Shown here piece by piece: positions 1 through 8,927 of a DNA stretch of 64,000 bases. The DNA lies in NCBI GenBank assembly GCA_045117995.1, contig JBGUOH010000003.1, positions 186,001 through 250,000 of the forward strand, given 5' to 3'. The DNA is from RUG14515 sp045117995. Lineage in GTDB: Bacteria > Bacillota_I > Bacilli_A > RFN20 > CAG-826. Positions within the stretch are counted from its first letter, which is position 1; every line of letters begins with the position of its first letter. The notes under the pieces are model-generated. The model did no database searches. It was not told where the DNA came from and was given only the letters and a program-made list of their open reading frames with translations. The translations under genes and the position numbers were made by a program.

Positions 1-1
1 T

Positions 2-505
2 TTGTATAAAACAATCCGTGTTCACTTTGCTGTTGGTTCTGGCGAAAATATTTCAAATTATCTATTTGCTAACGATAACGATAACAATAGTGTTGAATTA
101 ACCACACAAACTTATGGTCCATTAGATACTGACAATGATGGCTTCTATGATAAAGCTATTGGTTATGAATGGGACAACACGCAACAAATTAATTATGGTG
201 TAGACGGCACAACAGAAGTCGCTAATAATGCTAGCAAAATGAATCTCGCCAGTTCTCCACTTAAGATTGGTACATTACCAGCTGGTGATGCAAATAGTGA
301 TGCTAAATATGGCTTAAATGTCAGAGTGACAATTTGGCTTGAAGGTTGGCAAAAATTATCAGGTTCTCCACAAGGAAACTACGATAGAATCACTGGTGAA
401 GGCAATCAACCATCTTCAATGTGGGATCCAACACTTTACACAAACCAAAAGTTTAATGTTGGTATGAGATTCCAAGCCGAAGATATTCCAGCCCAAAATC
501 CATAA
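2..505 (+). CDS. TasA/camelysin-like surface protein, 3' part only
   Basis: This is the C-terminal 167 residues of a protein whose start lies upstream of the window; the frame is open from the first complete codon. It carries the signature shared with the next three genes: a beta-rich stretch ending in VRVTIWLEGW, a short loop with WDPTLYTNQKFNVGMRF, and then the C-terminus. By that similarity it is a secreted or surface-anchored beta-sandwich protein of the kind processed by the SipW-type peptidase encoded further down the operon. An Asp/Asn-rich stretch (NDNDNN, DTDNDGF) resembles calcium-binding loops but is not proof of binding. The exact function is unknown. The family assignment rests on the paralogues, whose N-termini are complete. 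Confidence 0.7.
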   Translation: MYKTIRVHFAVGSGENISNYLFANDNDNNSVELTTQTYGPLDTDNDGFYDKAIGYEWDNTQQINYGVDGTTEVANNASKMNLASSPLKIGTLPAGDANSDAKYGLNVRVTIWLEGWQKLSGSPQGNYDRITGEGNQPSSMWDPTLYTNQKFNVGMRFQAEDIPAQNP

Positions 506-520
506 TCTAACAAAGTTAGA
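506..520 (+). other. Small intercistronic hairpin
   Basis: TCTAAC, a three-base loop and GTTAGA form a 6-bp stem immediately after the stop codon of the first surface gene. It is followed by A residues, not a T run, so it is not a convincing terminator. It could protect the upstream message from 3' decay. Functional meaning is uncertain. Confidence 0.35.
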
Positions 521-546
521 AAAAATATTGCAATCGGAGAAAAGTA

Positions 547-1728
547 ATGCCAATCAACAAGACTAAATTTGTTGTTGCTGCTTTGATTACGTGCTCTACT
601 GCCGCTTTAGTCGGATCTGTCTCGAGTACAATCGCATGGTATCAATATTCAACAAGAGCCACTGCGGTTTATTTAGGCGCATCCGCTGGCGCTTCTGGTA
701 ATCTCAGAATAAGGATTAAAGGCACTGATAATTGGATTAGTGACTTAACATATCTCGATGTAGATGATTACCTACGTTCAGTGAACAAAGGACAGTTAAT
801 TACGCCAATTACTTCTGGTCCAATGAATGCCGATGACGCCATTAAAACTAACGATAATGGAGAAATGGTATTCTACCAAAACCCAGATGGTGGTGTTCCT
901 GTAGAACGAGTTGAATACGAAAATCGATCCTGGAAAGCTGCTGATGACTCTATGTATGTATCAATTCCTTTGGAATTATGCTTCAAAGGTGATGATACAA
1001 GCGGTCAAGCTTTCTTAGAAAAAGATGTCTATATTTCTGATCTTCTTATCCAAGGAGATTGGAAAAACAAACAAGACTTAAATAACAAGAAAGAAGATTT
1101 ATCTAGCGCAGTTCGTGTTCACTTAAGTTCATACCAAAGCAACGATCAAAGCCAAAATCACGCAGATACAACCATAAATAGATTAATATCTAAAAACGGT
1201 GGTACTGTTTTAACTGAAGGCTATTTAGATCTTAATGGTGATGGCGACTTGGATGAGTATGTGACTGGACCTAGTGGAGTGAATTATCACTTCGGTGATG
1301 AAGATGAAACACAACATCACTACACAGCCTATGGCGAAGGTCATCAAACATCCTATTGCAATAAAATCGATGTTCAAAATGGTTCATATAAAACCTTGCA
1401 TGGTGATGTGATTAACGAGGAAATCTACCCAACAGTGGTGGAAACAATCGAAAATACCGTCATTCTTAACGAGGAAAGCTTTGAATACACAAAAGAAGGT
1501 GAAACCAACCCTGTTTCAAAATGTATTGGTAAAACCGTTGCTTTTGATGATATGGCTAACGAAGCCTATCTTAATGTCGTAATGACAATTTGGATTGAAG
1601 GATGGGAACCACTTCCTTCACCAACAAATTCAGATCCGAATGCGAAATCTCCAATTTGGAATCCTTCGGATTACATTGGCTCTATGTTTGATGTCGGTAT
1701 TACATTTGCCGTTCAAACAGAGCAATAA
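547..1728 (+). CDS. TasA/camelysin-like surface protein (SipW substrate candidate)
   Basis: This 393-residue protein starts with a short basic end and a hydrophobic segment (about residues 7-30) that ends in SSTIAWYQYSTRA, the arrangement of signal sequences cleaved by SipW-type peptidases. The mature part is beta-rich and acidic. Near the C-terminus it has MTIWIEGW followed by a loop and FDVGITF, as in the other paralogues. The start is supported by a GGAG ribosome site eight bases upstream. A DLNGDGDLDE stretch (about residues 228-237) looks like an EF-hand or dockerin-type calcium loop. It probably forms extracellular fibres or a matrix layer, by analogy with TasA and CalY; that role is inferred. 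No enzymatic motif is visible. Confidence 0.7.
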   Translation: MPINKTKFVVAALITCSTAALVGSVSSTIAWYQYSTRATAVYLGASAGASGNLRIRIKGTDNWISDLTYLDVDDYLRSVNKGQLITPITSGPMNADDAIKTNDNGEMVFYQNPDGGVPVERVEYENRSWKAADDSMYVSIPLELCFKGDDTSGQAFLEKDVYISDLLIQGDWKNKQDLNNKKEDLSSAVRVHLSSYQSNDQSQNHADTTINRLISKNGGTVLTEGYLDLNGDGDLDEYVTGPSGVNYHFGDEDETQHHYTAYGEGHQTSYCNKIDVQNGSYKTLHGDVINEEIYPTVVETIENTVILNEESFEYTKEGETNPVSKCIGKTVAFDDMANEAYLNVVMTIWIEGWEPLPSPTNSDPNAKSPIWNPSDYIGSMFDVGITFAVQTEQ

Positions 1729-1774
1729 AACTCCAAAACATCATATTTATTAAACTTTAAACAATAGAAATATC

Positions 1775-1814
1775 TGCGAAGTCCTATATGTGTATATACA
1801 CACGGGACTTCGCG
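1775..1814 (+). other. Strong intercistronic hairpin before third surface gene
   Basis: GCGAAGTCC (1776-1784) and GGACTTCGC (1805-1813) form a perfect 9-bp stem. Its loop contains a second palindrome, TGTGTATATACACA (1789-1802). No T run follows, so it is unlikely to terminate. It sits 25 bases ahead of the next start codon, so it may set relative expression of the flanking genes by RNA stability, processing or translation control. Confidence 0.6.
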
Positions 1815-1838
1815 GGTGTACAATGGAAGAAAGGGTAT

Positions 1839-3074
1839 ATGAAAAAGATTAATCCACTAAAACTTGCAATTGCTGTTCTTGGCTTTTCAACAATCGCCTC
1901 TTTGGTCGGTTCTATAAGCGGAACTATTGCTTGGTACGCATATTCTACGCGTGCTCTTATTTCATATACTGGAACATCGGTCCAAAGCACAACGCAATTA
2001 CAAATTGGCATTAAGAGCGATGTTGTTGTTGATTTCACTACAAACGCTGATTTGATTCAAGACGTTACATTTGAAGAGGATCATTACTATGATGAAGTCA
2101 ATGATCCAGGCCATCTTCATAAACTATATCATTATCATTATTACTTTATGAAAGTTGGCTCAGGTGGCCTTCCTGCTGCTATTATTAATGACTATTTAAG
2201 CACAAAGGGCTACGCTACAAACGTTTTAGAACCTCTTTCTTCTTATGGCTACAACACAGGTGAAGATATAAATTTGAGAAATAGACCAACCACCAATAAG
2301 CCAGATGTTGTTCCAACAGCAGCGGAAATTACAAAGTATGTAGAAATACCATTTGTTTTCCGTGTATTATCTGCCAACACTTCTACGCTTTCTTATGTCT
2401 CTGGACATGATATCTTCTTGAGTGGTGCACAAGCTGTTGCTGCTCCAAACCTACAAGGAAGTATTGCAGGCAATGAAATCCACAATGCTATTCGTTTATA
2501 TATCGACCGTAGCAATGGTAGTAATTTCATCCTCAACCCATCATCTTCATCAAATGGTCAAACTAGGGTTGCCGGCGTATTAAATCTCACTGGTGGTGGT
2601 ACAGGCAATCAATTCTATGATTACGACAACAATCCATCTTCCCCAACATACATGCAAGAGTATCTCTATGGCGATTATGAATGGAAAGAAGGCAAAAACT
2701 GGGAAAATTCTTTAGAAGACCCGCTTGCTCAGTCTTCAGATTTAGATGATGTAAATGGAACCGGAAACGAAACTGTTGAAACAACATTCACTTCCAGACA
2801 TTACAAAGGTGTCAAATACTTTGAGAATTTAGACAATATCAATCCTAAATTTGCACAATATTTAGGAACAAGCACTGTGTTTCCACAAAAGAATGCTCAA
2901 GGCGACTTTGAAGGCAACTATGCTGTCTGTAGAACGGGTGGCGAAGCCGCGCATTACTTAGGCTTGTTCAATATGAAAATATATATTGAAGGTTGGGACT
3001 ATTCAGTTGTTGATGCTCAACTTCAAAATAAATTCTATTTAGGTTTAACATTTGAAATTAATATCGTGAGATAG
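1839..3074 (+). CDS. TasA/camelysin-like surface protein (SipW substrate candidate)
   Basis: This is a 411-residue paralogue of the previous gene. The frame is open upstream, but the ATG used here follows a GAAAGGG ribosome site and gives the expected MKK-type signal; the extra upstream codons would lie in the hairpin. The hydrophobic segment (about residues 6-28) ends in SGTIAWYAYSTRA. The C-terminal region has MKIYIEGWDYS followed by FYLGLTF. The middle is rich in Asn, Ser and Tyr, as is common in surface beta proteins. It is probably exported, cleaved after the hydrophobic segment and assembled outside the cell. It is separated from the upstream gene by a hairpin and from the downstream gene by seven bases, so it belongs to one transcript. 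The exact role is unknown. Confidence 0.7.
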   Translation: MKKINPLKLAIAVLGFSTIASLVGSISGTIAWYAYSTRALISYTGTSVQSTTQLQIGIKSDVVVDFTTNADLIQDVTFEEDHYYDEVNDPGHLHKLYHYHYYFMKVGSGGLPAAIINDYLSTKGYATNVLEPLSSYGYNTGEDINLRNRPTTNKPDVVPTAAEITKYVEIPFVFRVLSANTSTLSYVSGHDIFLSGAQAVAAPNLQGSIAGNEIHNAIRLYIDRSNGSNFILNPSSSSNGQTRVAGVLNLTGGGTGNQFYDYDNNPSSPTYMQEYLYGDYEWKEGKNWENSLEDPLAQSSDLDDVNGTGNETVETTFTSRHYKGVKYFENLDNINPKFAQYLGTSTVFPQKNAQGDFEGNYAVCRTGGEAAHYLGLFNMKIYIEGWDYSVVDAQLQNKFYLGLTFEINIVR

Positions 3075-3081
3075 GAGACAT

Positions 3082-4173
3082 ATGAATAAGAGAAAACTTG
3101 TCATATCACTAATACTCGGAACTGTAGCGTTATCTGTGATATCGCTTTCCGCCTCTTTAGCGTGGTATGCAAGTAGTGATCGTCTCCTCGTTAATACGAT
3201 TGAATTAGATTTAAGAACAGATGAATCTGTTGGTTTATATATCTCAACAAAACCTGACAAAGATTCATTTAAAGACAAGCTTGGTAACAATGAATTAAAT
3301 AAGGTTAAAGAGTTTGAACCTGCTTCTAGCATGTTCCAAGACAATTGGATGAGCACTAATAGCGATACTCCTTATCTTTATAACTTTAAAGAACGTTCTT
3401 TTATGGGTTTACCTGATTTTAATAAGCCAAGCACAGAAGGTTTCTTTCAACAAAGATTATATCTTTTGAATAACATCGACTATTATGTCACACTTGATAC
3501 TGAACAAACCTTTATCAAGTCTGATAAAGACGCTAATCATTTACGCGCGCAGGCTCTTGTGGGCAAAGTCGGTTCATTAACTGTTGATGAAATCGAAGAA
3601 AAATTAAACAAATTAGAAAATAGCATGAGATTCTCCATCCTTGTTAATAATCCTAATTACTACCGTTACTACATCATTGATCCAAACAAAGATGAAAACA
3701 AAGTAACATATTTCGCTGGTAGATTAGATAACGATGGTGACGAATTTTATGACACATATCAATTAACCGCTACTGATACACCAAAAGAAATTATCTATGG
3801 TGAAATCGAGAATCGTGATGCCATCAAGTATGACGATCCAAAAAGCACAACGCCTTCACCACGCACAATCGATGAAAAGAAACAAGAATTCTTCGGTAAT
3901 GCTTTCACAGGCAAGAGTGATGATTGCGCATATACATATAATGAACAACAATCGCTTGACGCAGGCGTTAAATATAAACAAGAACCTTCTATCTCTTTAG
4001 AAGAAATCGCGTCAGACGATAACCCAGTCTTAATCCCATGCTATAACGGTGTTGCTACCGAAATAGTGTTATCCATCTATTTAGAAGGTTGGGATTTAGA
4101 TTGTTATAACTCCACAATGGGAGCGAGCTTCACAAGCACATTAAGTTTTAAGTTATTAAGGGGGATTATCTAA
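3082..4173 (+). CDS. TasA/camelysin-like surface protein (SipW substrate candidate)
   Basis: This 363-residue protein is the fourth member of the series. The signal is MNKRK plus a hydrophobic stretch (residues 5-25) ending in SASLAWYASSDR. The mature region includes a DNDGDEFYDTYQ loop and ends with IVLSIYLEGWDLD. It is more divergent than its neighbours: the post-signal region lacks the YSTRA extension, and the segment after the E-G-W motif is shorter. An AGGAG ribosome site precedes the start. Being last in the surface series and directly in front of the ATPase, it could be a minor or anchoring subunit; that is inference only. Confidence 0.68.
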   Translation: MNKRKLVISLILGTVALSVISLSASLAWYASSDRLLVNTIELDLRTDESVGLYISTKPDKDSFKDKLGNNELNKVKEFEPASSMFQDNWMSTNSDTPYLYNFKERSFMGLPDFNKPSTEGFFQQRLYLLNNIDYYVTLDTEQTFIKSDKDANHLRAQALVGKVGSLTVDEIEEKLNKLENSMRFSILVNNPNYYRYYIIDPNKDENKVTYFAGRLDNDGDEFYDTYQLTATDTPKEIIYGEIENRDAIKYDDPKSTTPSPRTIDEKKQEFFGNAFTGKSDDCAYTYNEQQSLDAGVKYKQEPSISLEEIASDDNPVLIPCYNGVATEIVLSIYLEGWDLDCYNSTMGASFTSTLSFKLLRGII

Positions 4174-4174
4174 T

Positions 4175-5698
4175 ATGGCTTCTTATTTTGAGTACTTAAG
4201 GTACATGTTCTTAAGAGTCCTCGAACACATTGGCACATTCTTCTATAAAGGTTTTGTGTCTCCTTGGACTGACTTACCAAAGAACTTTGGTATCTACAAT
4301 GACCTTATGTCTACCCACTCCAAATCATTTGGACCAGTGGGCTGGATCTTCTGGGTTATCTTCTTACTATTATTCATCGGTTTAATCGGTGGTCTAGTTT
4401 TCTTAATTGTCATCTTCTTTAGAAAATATGTGAGATTCGTTAAGAAAGAATTAGACAAAGAAGAATTACGTAGACAAGTTGAAAGACTTAACTATGAACT
4501 CTATCAAGCTGTTCAAGAAAAAGATAAAATCCTCAATCTTAAAATTGGTTATATGGGCTTACGTAGCACAGATCAACAATTAGATGAAGAAAGTAAAGAA
4601 ATTGTTGAAGAAGTCTCTTCTAGATTCCCAAAACTCATCCATGTTGATAACAAATATAGAGGCACTAATAACGATATTCCATTTAGACCAAACCTCACCC
4701 TTGAAGAATTATGTAATGCCTTCCGTAACTTCGCCGCATCACAATTGAAGTTATATTACAGAGAAGACGTTATTAAACAATTATTTGCCGGTATGGCGGC
4801 CTCTAAGTTAATCATCTTAGAAGGTATCTCTGGTACAGGTAAAACATCCTTAGCGTTCGCTCTTGGAAAATTCTTCAAATTCGATAGCGCGATTATTCCA
4901 GTTCAACCATCCTGGAAAGATAGAAGTGAACTCTTAGGTTACTACAACGAATTCACTAAGAAATTTAATGAAACTGAATTCTTAAAAGCGTTATACACAA
5001 CCACATATCGTCAAGATATGGACGTCATTGTTCTCGATGAAATGAACTTAGCCCGTATTGAATACTACTTCGCTGAATTCTTGTCCATCATGGAAATGAG
5101 AGATCCTAACGACTGGGTATTAGATTTAATCCCTGCCACAATGAGCAATGACCCAGTTAACTTAAAAGAAGGTAAACTCTTAATTCCTCAAAACGTGATC
5201 TTCTTTGGTACCGCCAATAACGATGATAGTACATTCACTATCTCCGATAAGGTCTATGACCGTGCGGTCTCCATTTTCTTTGATGATAAAGGCCGTCCAT
5301 TTGATGCGCCACAACAAGAAGCAATGTCTATCCCATATAGCCAAATCAGAAAGTTATATGATGAAGCCATTGCCCAATATCCAATTAGTAAAGATATGTC
5401 CACGAAGTTTGAACAATTAGATAACTTCGTCATTAAGAAATTCAAACTCGCCTTTGGTAACCGTATCCTTAAACAATTAGATACATTCATTCCTGTTTAT
5501 GTCGGCTGTGGTGGTAAAGAAGTCGATGGTTATGACTTCATCTTCACCAACAAGGTCTTAAAGAAATTTGAATCCTTAAATATCGCCTTCTTAAAAGACG
5601 AATTAAAAGAACTCGATGCTCAATTAGACAAAATGTATGGCAAAGGCAACTTCAAAATGGCCCATGCCTATATTGAAAGCTTACTCAAAAACAACTAA
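4175..5698 (+). CDS. Membrane-anchored McrB-like AAA+ ATPase
   Basis: The 507-residue product begins with an amphipathic region, has one membrane segment (about residues 55-85, very rich in F, L, I, V) and a charged coiled-coil-like stretch (about 88-120). A AAA+ module follows: Walker A GISGTGKT at 217-224, Walker B VIVLDEMN with D288-E289, and GTANNDDS as a sensor-1-like segment. The sequence between the Walker motifs (PSWKDRSELLGYYNEF) is typical of the McrB/AAA_5 group found with DUF2357 partners, not of MoxR or ClpX. Known relatives act as NTP-driven motors or remodellers; a membrane-anchored form in a surface-protein operon is unusual. The start lies one base after the previous stop, with a G-rich ribosome site. 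The next gene encodes its likely partner. Confidence 0.75.
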   Translation: MASYFEYLRYMFLRVLEHIGTFFYKGFVSPWTDLPKNFGIYNDLMSTHSKSFGPVGWIFWVIFLLLFIGLIGGLVFLIVIFFRKYVRFVKKELDKEELRRQVERLNYELYQAVQEKDKILNLKIGYMGLRSTDQQLDEESKEIVEEVSSRFPKLIHVDNKYRGTNNDIPFRPNLTLEELCNAFRNFAASQLKLYYREDVIKQLFAGMAASKLIILEGISGTGKTSLAFALGKFFKFDSAIIPVQPSWKDRSELLGYYNEFTKKFNETEFLKALYTTTYRQDMDVIVLDEMNLARIEYYFAEFLSIMEMRDPNDWVLDLIPATMSNDPVNLKEGKLLIPQNVIFFGTANNDDSTFTISDKVYDRAVSIFFDDKGRPFDAPQQEAMSIPYSQIRKLYDEAIAQYPISKDMSTKFEQLDNFVIKKFKLAFGNRILKQLDTFIPVYVGCGGKEVDGYDFIFTNKVLKKFESLNIAFLKDELKELDAQLDKMYGKGNFKMAHAYIESLLKNN

Positions 5699-5718
5699 TT
5701 AACAATTAACACTCATTT

Positions 5719-8040
5719 ATGAAAAAACAAAACTCAACTAGACAAATCAATCGTTCCTATCAAAGCAAGATGAAAGCTTTGATTAAAGGAAAACATGAAC
5801 AAGAAATCTTCGATTCTTTAAAGAATGGTAAGAATTCTTATTTAAGATTGGATCGTTTAGCGAGTTCATCTTTCGATAGAAGCTGGATTGATACGATTGA
5901 AGATGTCATCTTTGATTTAGGTTCAATTATCGCTAATCCAAGAAGTAACACCAAAGTAGAAGGTGCTTTAACTCCTGTGGAATTAGCCAGAAAAATCAAC
6001 AATGAATCCGTCCAACATCTAGCGAGCCACACCCAATACATCAAAGAAGTTGATGAATATGGTAATGTCATTCCAAGCAAACTTTTAAGCATGTACGCGG
6101 AAGATGACTTACACACCTATGAAAATAGATTCATCGCCACTTTTGTTAGAAGATTAATGTTATTCATTTCCAAACGTTATGAATACATCACCAAATACGC
6201 AGAACTCCGTAATGAAGAAGTCCTCTTCTTTAAGAACTATTCTGTTGTAGACGGCGCGGATGTGGAAATTGAAACCAAAATCAAAGTGTCTTATAAGAAT
6301 GAAGATGAAGAAGCGGTGAGAAACTCTAAGTACATCGATAGAATCATTCAAACAAGACAATATATCCTTTATTTCTATAACTCTCCATTCATGAAAGCGT
6401 TAAAGACTGAAAAGGATGTCCGTAACCCGATCATTCAAACAAATATCATTAGAAAGAATCCTAAATATAGACACTGTTACGAAGTGTATAGATTCATCGA
6501 AAGCTACGATAAGTTAGGTGTTAACTATAAGATTGATGAAAACTACTCATTATTTAATAATGAAGAACTTAACGAATTAAATAGAACATTATTCGCTAAC
6601 TACATCACTCTTAAAGGTAATGCGGAATCTAAGTCCTCTAAGAAGAGCACTAAGGTTTATAAACCAAAGATTCTCACATCTATGGATGATGAATCATTTA
6701 TCTATGGCAAGTTATTTGAAGGACCAATTGAATTCCTTCGTATTGATGAAGGCTATCAACAATACTTAGATAGCAAAGTCAGAAAAGACTTACCATTACA
6801 CCCAACAAAGAAAGAAAAAGAATACTACGAAGTAGAATACGATAAGAAGTCTGAAAACAAACAAGACTTAAAACAAAAGAACGATTTAATTAAACGTACT
6901 GAAAAAGAACTTACTCAATTCGAAAAGAAAGTTAAAGCTATCCTCGCTAAACGTGAAGAAGCCAGACTCAAACTTCTCGAACTTGAAAAAGAAGCTATTA
7001 GACAAGAAGAAATCGATCTCCTTGAAGCCGCGAGACGTGAAATCATTGATGCTTCTAAACAAGATTTGGAAGAAGTCGCCCCTAAGGAAGAACCTAAGGA
7101 AGAAACTCCAATCCAAGAAGAAGCACCAGTCACTTACGAACCACCTAAGGAAAAAGAAATCATTTACGTTCCTACCGTTAGTTTTGATGACGCCGCTAAG
7201 GAAATCTGGCCTCAATTAAATAAACCTCTTAAAAAGGCTAAAAAGGCCCCTAAAGAGGCAGTTAAGGTCGAACCACAACCTATGGTTGAAGAAAAACAAC
7301 CAGAAGTTCAACCAGAACCAGTGGTTGCTGAACCAGTTGAAGCTAAACAAGTTAAAGAACAAGAACCACAACCTGTTCAAAAGGTCTATGTCCCAACAGT
7401 GTCATTTGATGACGCTGCGGATGAAGTCTGGCCACAACTTAAGAATCCTCAACCAATGAAAGTTGAAGAAGCTCCAGTTATGGAAGAACAACCTAAGGTT
7501 ATTGCTAAACCTGCTAAGAAAGCCGCTAAGAAAGTGGATGAGCCAAAACAAGAAGAAGCTAAACCAGCACCAGTGGTTTACGTTCCAACTGTGTCATTCG
7601 AACAAGCTGCTGACGAAATTTGGCCACAATTAAATAATCCACAACCTATGAAAATAGAAAAACCAGTGGAACAACAAGCGGAACAAGCAAAACCAAAGAA
7701 ACCACCGCTAGTGAAGCAACCAAGACCTGCTCCTGTTAAAGAAGAGCCACAAGTTCCAACAAGGAAGATTAGGGCGCAGTTTAAGATGAGTGATGGTTCT
7801 GAAGTTATTATTTACGCTAAAAAAGAAAAACCAGTGGAACCTGCTATTAAAAAAGAGGCTCCAAAGGTCGAACCTAAAAAAGAACAACCTAGTGTTGCTC
7901 CAAAACAAGAACAACCAAAACAACCAGCGTCAGTGAAAAAACCTGAACCAAAACCACAACCAAAGGTTGAGGAAAAGAAACCGGCGCAACCAGTATCAAA
8001 AATTAAAGCCAAACATAGTAGAAAAGGCTTTAGGAAATAA
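5719..8040 (+). CDS. DUF2357-like partner protein with repeat-bearing Lys/Glu/Pro-rich tail
   Basis: The first 370 or so residues of this 773-residue protein resemble DUF2357, the partner of McrB-like ATPases; the motif LHTYENRFIATFVRRL (about residues 132-147) is the clearest sign. No PD-(D/E)XK nuclease motif is evident, unlike restriction-type relatives. A charged coiled coil follows (about 375-450). The tail is low in complexity and rich in Lys, Glu, Pro and Gln. It carries three near-identical units, YVPTVSFDDAADEIWPQL-like, at about 482-503, 556-577 and 620-641. A short folded-looking segment (RAQFKMSDGSEVIIYAK, about 685-701) is followed by another disordered tail. It is cytoplasmic by prediction, with no membrane segment. 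It probably works with the ATPase just upstream; the repeats look like docking sites for an unknown partner. Confidence 0.6.
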   Translation: MKKQNSTRQINRSYQSKMKALIKGKHEQEIFDSLKNGKNSYLRLDRLASSSFDRSWIDTIEDVIFDLGSIIANPRSNTKVEGALTPVELARKINNESVQHLASHTQYIKEVDEYGNVIPSKLLSMYAEDDLHTYENRFIATFVRRLMLFISKRYEYITKYAELRNEEVLFFKNYSVVDGADVEIETKIKVSYKNEDEEAVRNSKYIDRIIQTRQYILYFYNSPFMKALKTEKDVRNPIIQTNIIRKNPKYRHCYEVYRFIESYDKLGVNYKIDENYSLFNNEELNELNRTLFANYITLKGNAESKSSKKSTKVYKPKILTSMDDESFIYGKLFEGPIEFLRIDEGYQQYLDSKVRKDLPLHPTKKEKEYYEVEYDKKSENKQDLKQKNDLIKRTEKELTQFEKKVKAILAKREEARLKLLELEKEAIRQEEIDLLEAARREIIDASKQDLEEVAPKEEPKEETPIQEEAPVTYEPPKEKEIIYVPTVSFDDAAKEIWPQLNKPLKKAKKAPKEAVKVEPQPMVEEKQPEVQPEPVVAEPVEAKQVKEQEPQPVQKVYVPTVSFDDAADEVWPQLKNPQPMKVEEAPVMEEQPKVIAKPAKKAAKKVDEPKQEEAKPAPVVYVPTVSFEQAADEIWPQLNNPQPMKIEKPVEQQAEQAKPKKPPLVKQPRPAPVKEEPQVPTRKIRAQFKMSDGSEVIIYAKKEKPVEPAIKKEAPKVEPKKEQPSVAPKQEQPKQPASVKKPEPKPQPKVEEKKPAQPVSKIKAKHSRKGFRK
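7162..7641 (+). repeat. Three in-frame copies of a 22-codon motif within the DUF2357-like gene
   Basis: The units occupy 7162-7227, 7384-7449 and 7576-7641 and encode YVPTVSF[D/E][D/Q]AA[K/D]E[I/V]WPQL[N/K][N/K]P. They are separated by divergent Lys/Glu/Pro linkers. The protein sequence is much better conserved than the linkers, so the motif is under selection. It has an amphipathic look (Val, Phe, Ile, Trp and Leu alternating with acids), as expected of short linear binding motifs. Confidence 0.85.
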
Positions 8041-8045
8041 TCATC

Positions 8046-8927
8046 ATGAGCGAAGAAAAAAAGGAAAAACGTGTTAAAAGACCAAAAAGTAAGGCCAGGA
8101 AGATCGTTGAATGGATTCTTACAGGCATTTTCCTCGCACTCTTTGCCTTCGTTATGGCGGGCCAGATTGATGGCATGGTCCATAAGAAAGATCATTACAA
8201 TCAACAAATCAGATTCGGTTATGGAACCTTCATGGTTAAAACAGACTCCATGAAACCTATTTATGGTATCAATACTGCTTTAATCACTTATTTAGAAGAT
8301 CCAGAAACCATCTATAAGCGCTTTGAAAAAGGCGAAACCGTGGATATCACATTCGTGCATTGGCCAATTGCTAATAACGAATACACAACCCCGGTTAATA
8401 ATCCAGAACTTACTACCCGCACCAACGCGAGTAGTGACAAAACCGTTGATGGCATTCCAATGACCCACAGAGTCAGAGAAATCCACATCAATGAAAATGT
8501 TAAAAAAGGCCAAGGCCGCTACACCTTCATCACCGCTGGTATCAATACCAAGAGTGAATGGATGGGTTGGAAAGAAGGCGACCCAGAAATGGTCATTAAC
8601 CAATACCAAGCAATTACGGAAAAAGAATTGTTAGGTAGAGTGGTGGTTAATTCCCCATTCTTAGGAGGAGTGTTCTCCTTCGTGAGCTCAGTATTAGGCT
8701 TATTAGTGTTACTGCTCATCCCTGCGTTCTATCTCGTCATTACTTCGGTCATTGATATCTTTAAAGCCTACAAGGATCCAGAAGAAGCTAAAGAAGGCTC
8801 TTCCAGTGGTGGAACCCCTAACGGTGAAGTCACTCTCTCAGAGGCTGATAAGAAGAGATTAAAAGAGCAACTCTTAGAGGAAATGCTCAACAAGAAGAAA
8901 GGAGAAGCCAAAAATGAAAAAGAATAA
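8046..8927 (+). CDS. sipW: SipW-type (ER-type, S26B) signal peptidase
   Basis: The 293-residue product has an N-terminal membrane segment (about residues 20-42). The catalytic Ser68 lies in VKTDSMKP. His141 in MTHRVREI takes the place of the Lys of ordinary bacterial type I peptidases; this Ser/His pattern marks the archaeal/eukaryotic-like SipW branch. A second membrane segment lies near residues 205-235, and a charged cytoplasmic tail follows. SipW enzymes cleave TasA/camelysin-type precursors, and four such precursors lie upstream in the same operon, so the pairing is strong. The usual GDN motif of the third catalytic region is replaced by AGINTKSE, which deserves checking. The C-terminal 14 bases overlap the next gene, suggesting coupled translation. 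Confidence 0.85.
   Translation: MSEEKKEKRVKRPKSKARKIVEWILTGIFLALFAFVMAGQIDGMVHKKDHYNQQIRFGYGTFMVKTDSMKPIYGINTALITYLEDPETIYKRFEKGETVDITFVHWPIANNEYTTPVNNPELTTRTNASSDKTVDGIPMTHRVREIHINENVKKGQGRYTFITAGINTKSEWMGWKEGDPEMVINQYQAITEKELLGRVVVNSPFLGGVFSFVSSVLGLLVLLLIPAFYLVITSVIDIFKAYKDPEEAKEGSSSGGTPNGEVTLSEADKKRLKEQLLEEMLNKKKGEAKNEKE

Noticed and set aside
1788..1838. Upstream extension of the third surface protein (17 codons)
   Set aside because: It lies in the strong hairpin, has no ribosome site and would spoil the signal sequence.
6886..7215. Minus-strand frames of about 70-110 codons inside the DUF2357-like gene
   Set aside because: They mirror the Lys/Glu-rich plus-strand code (Phe/Leu/Ser-rich product) and have no start signal.
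4175..8040. McrBC-type restriction or other defence system
   Set aside because: No nuclease motif or methylase is present, the ATPase is membrane-anchored, and the genes are embedded in a surface-protein operon.
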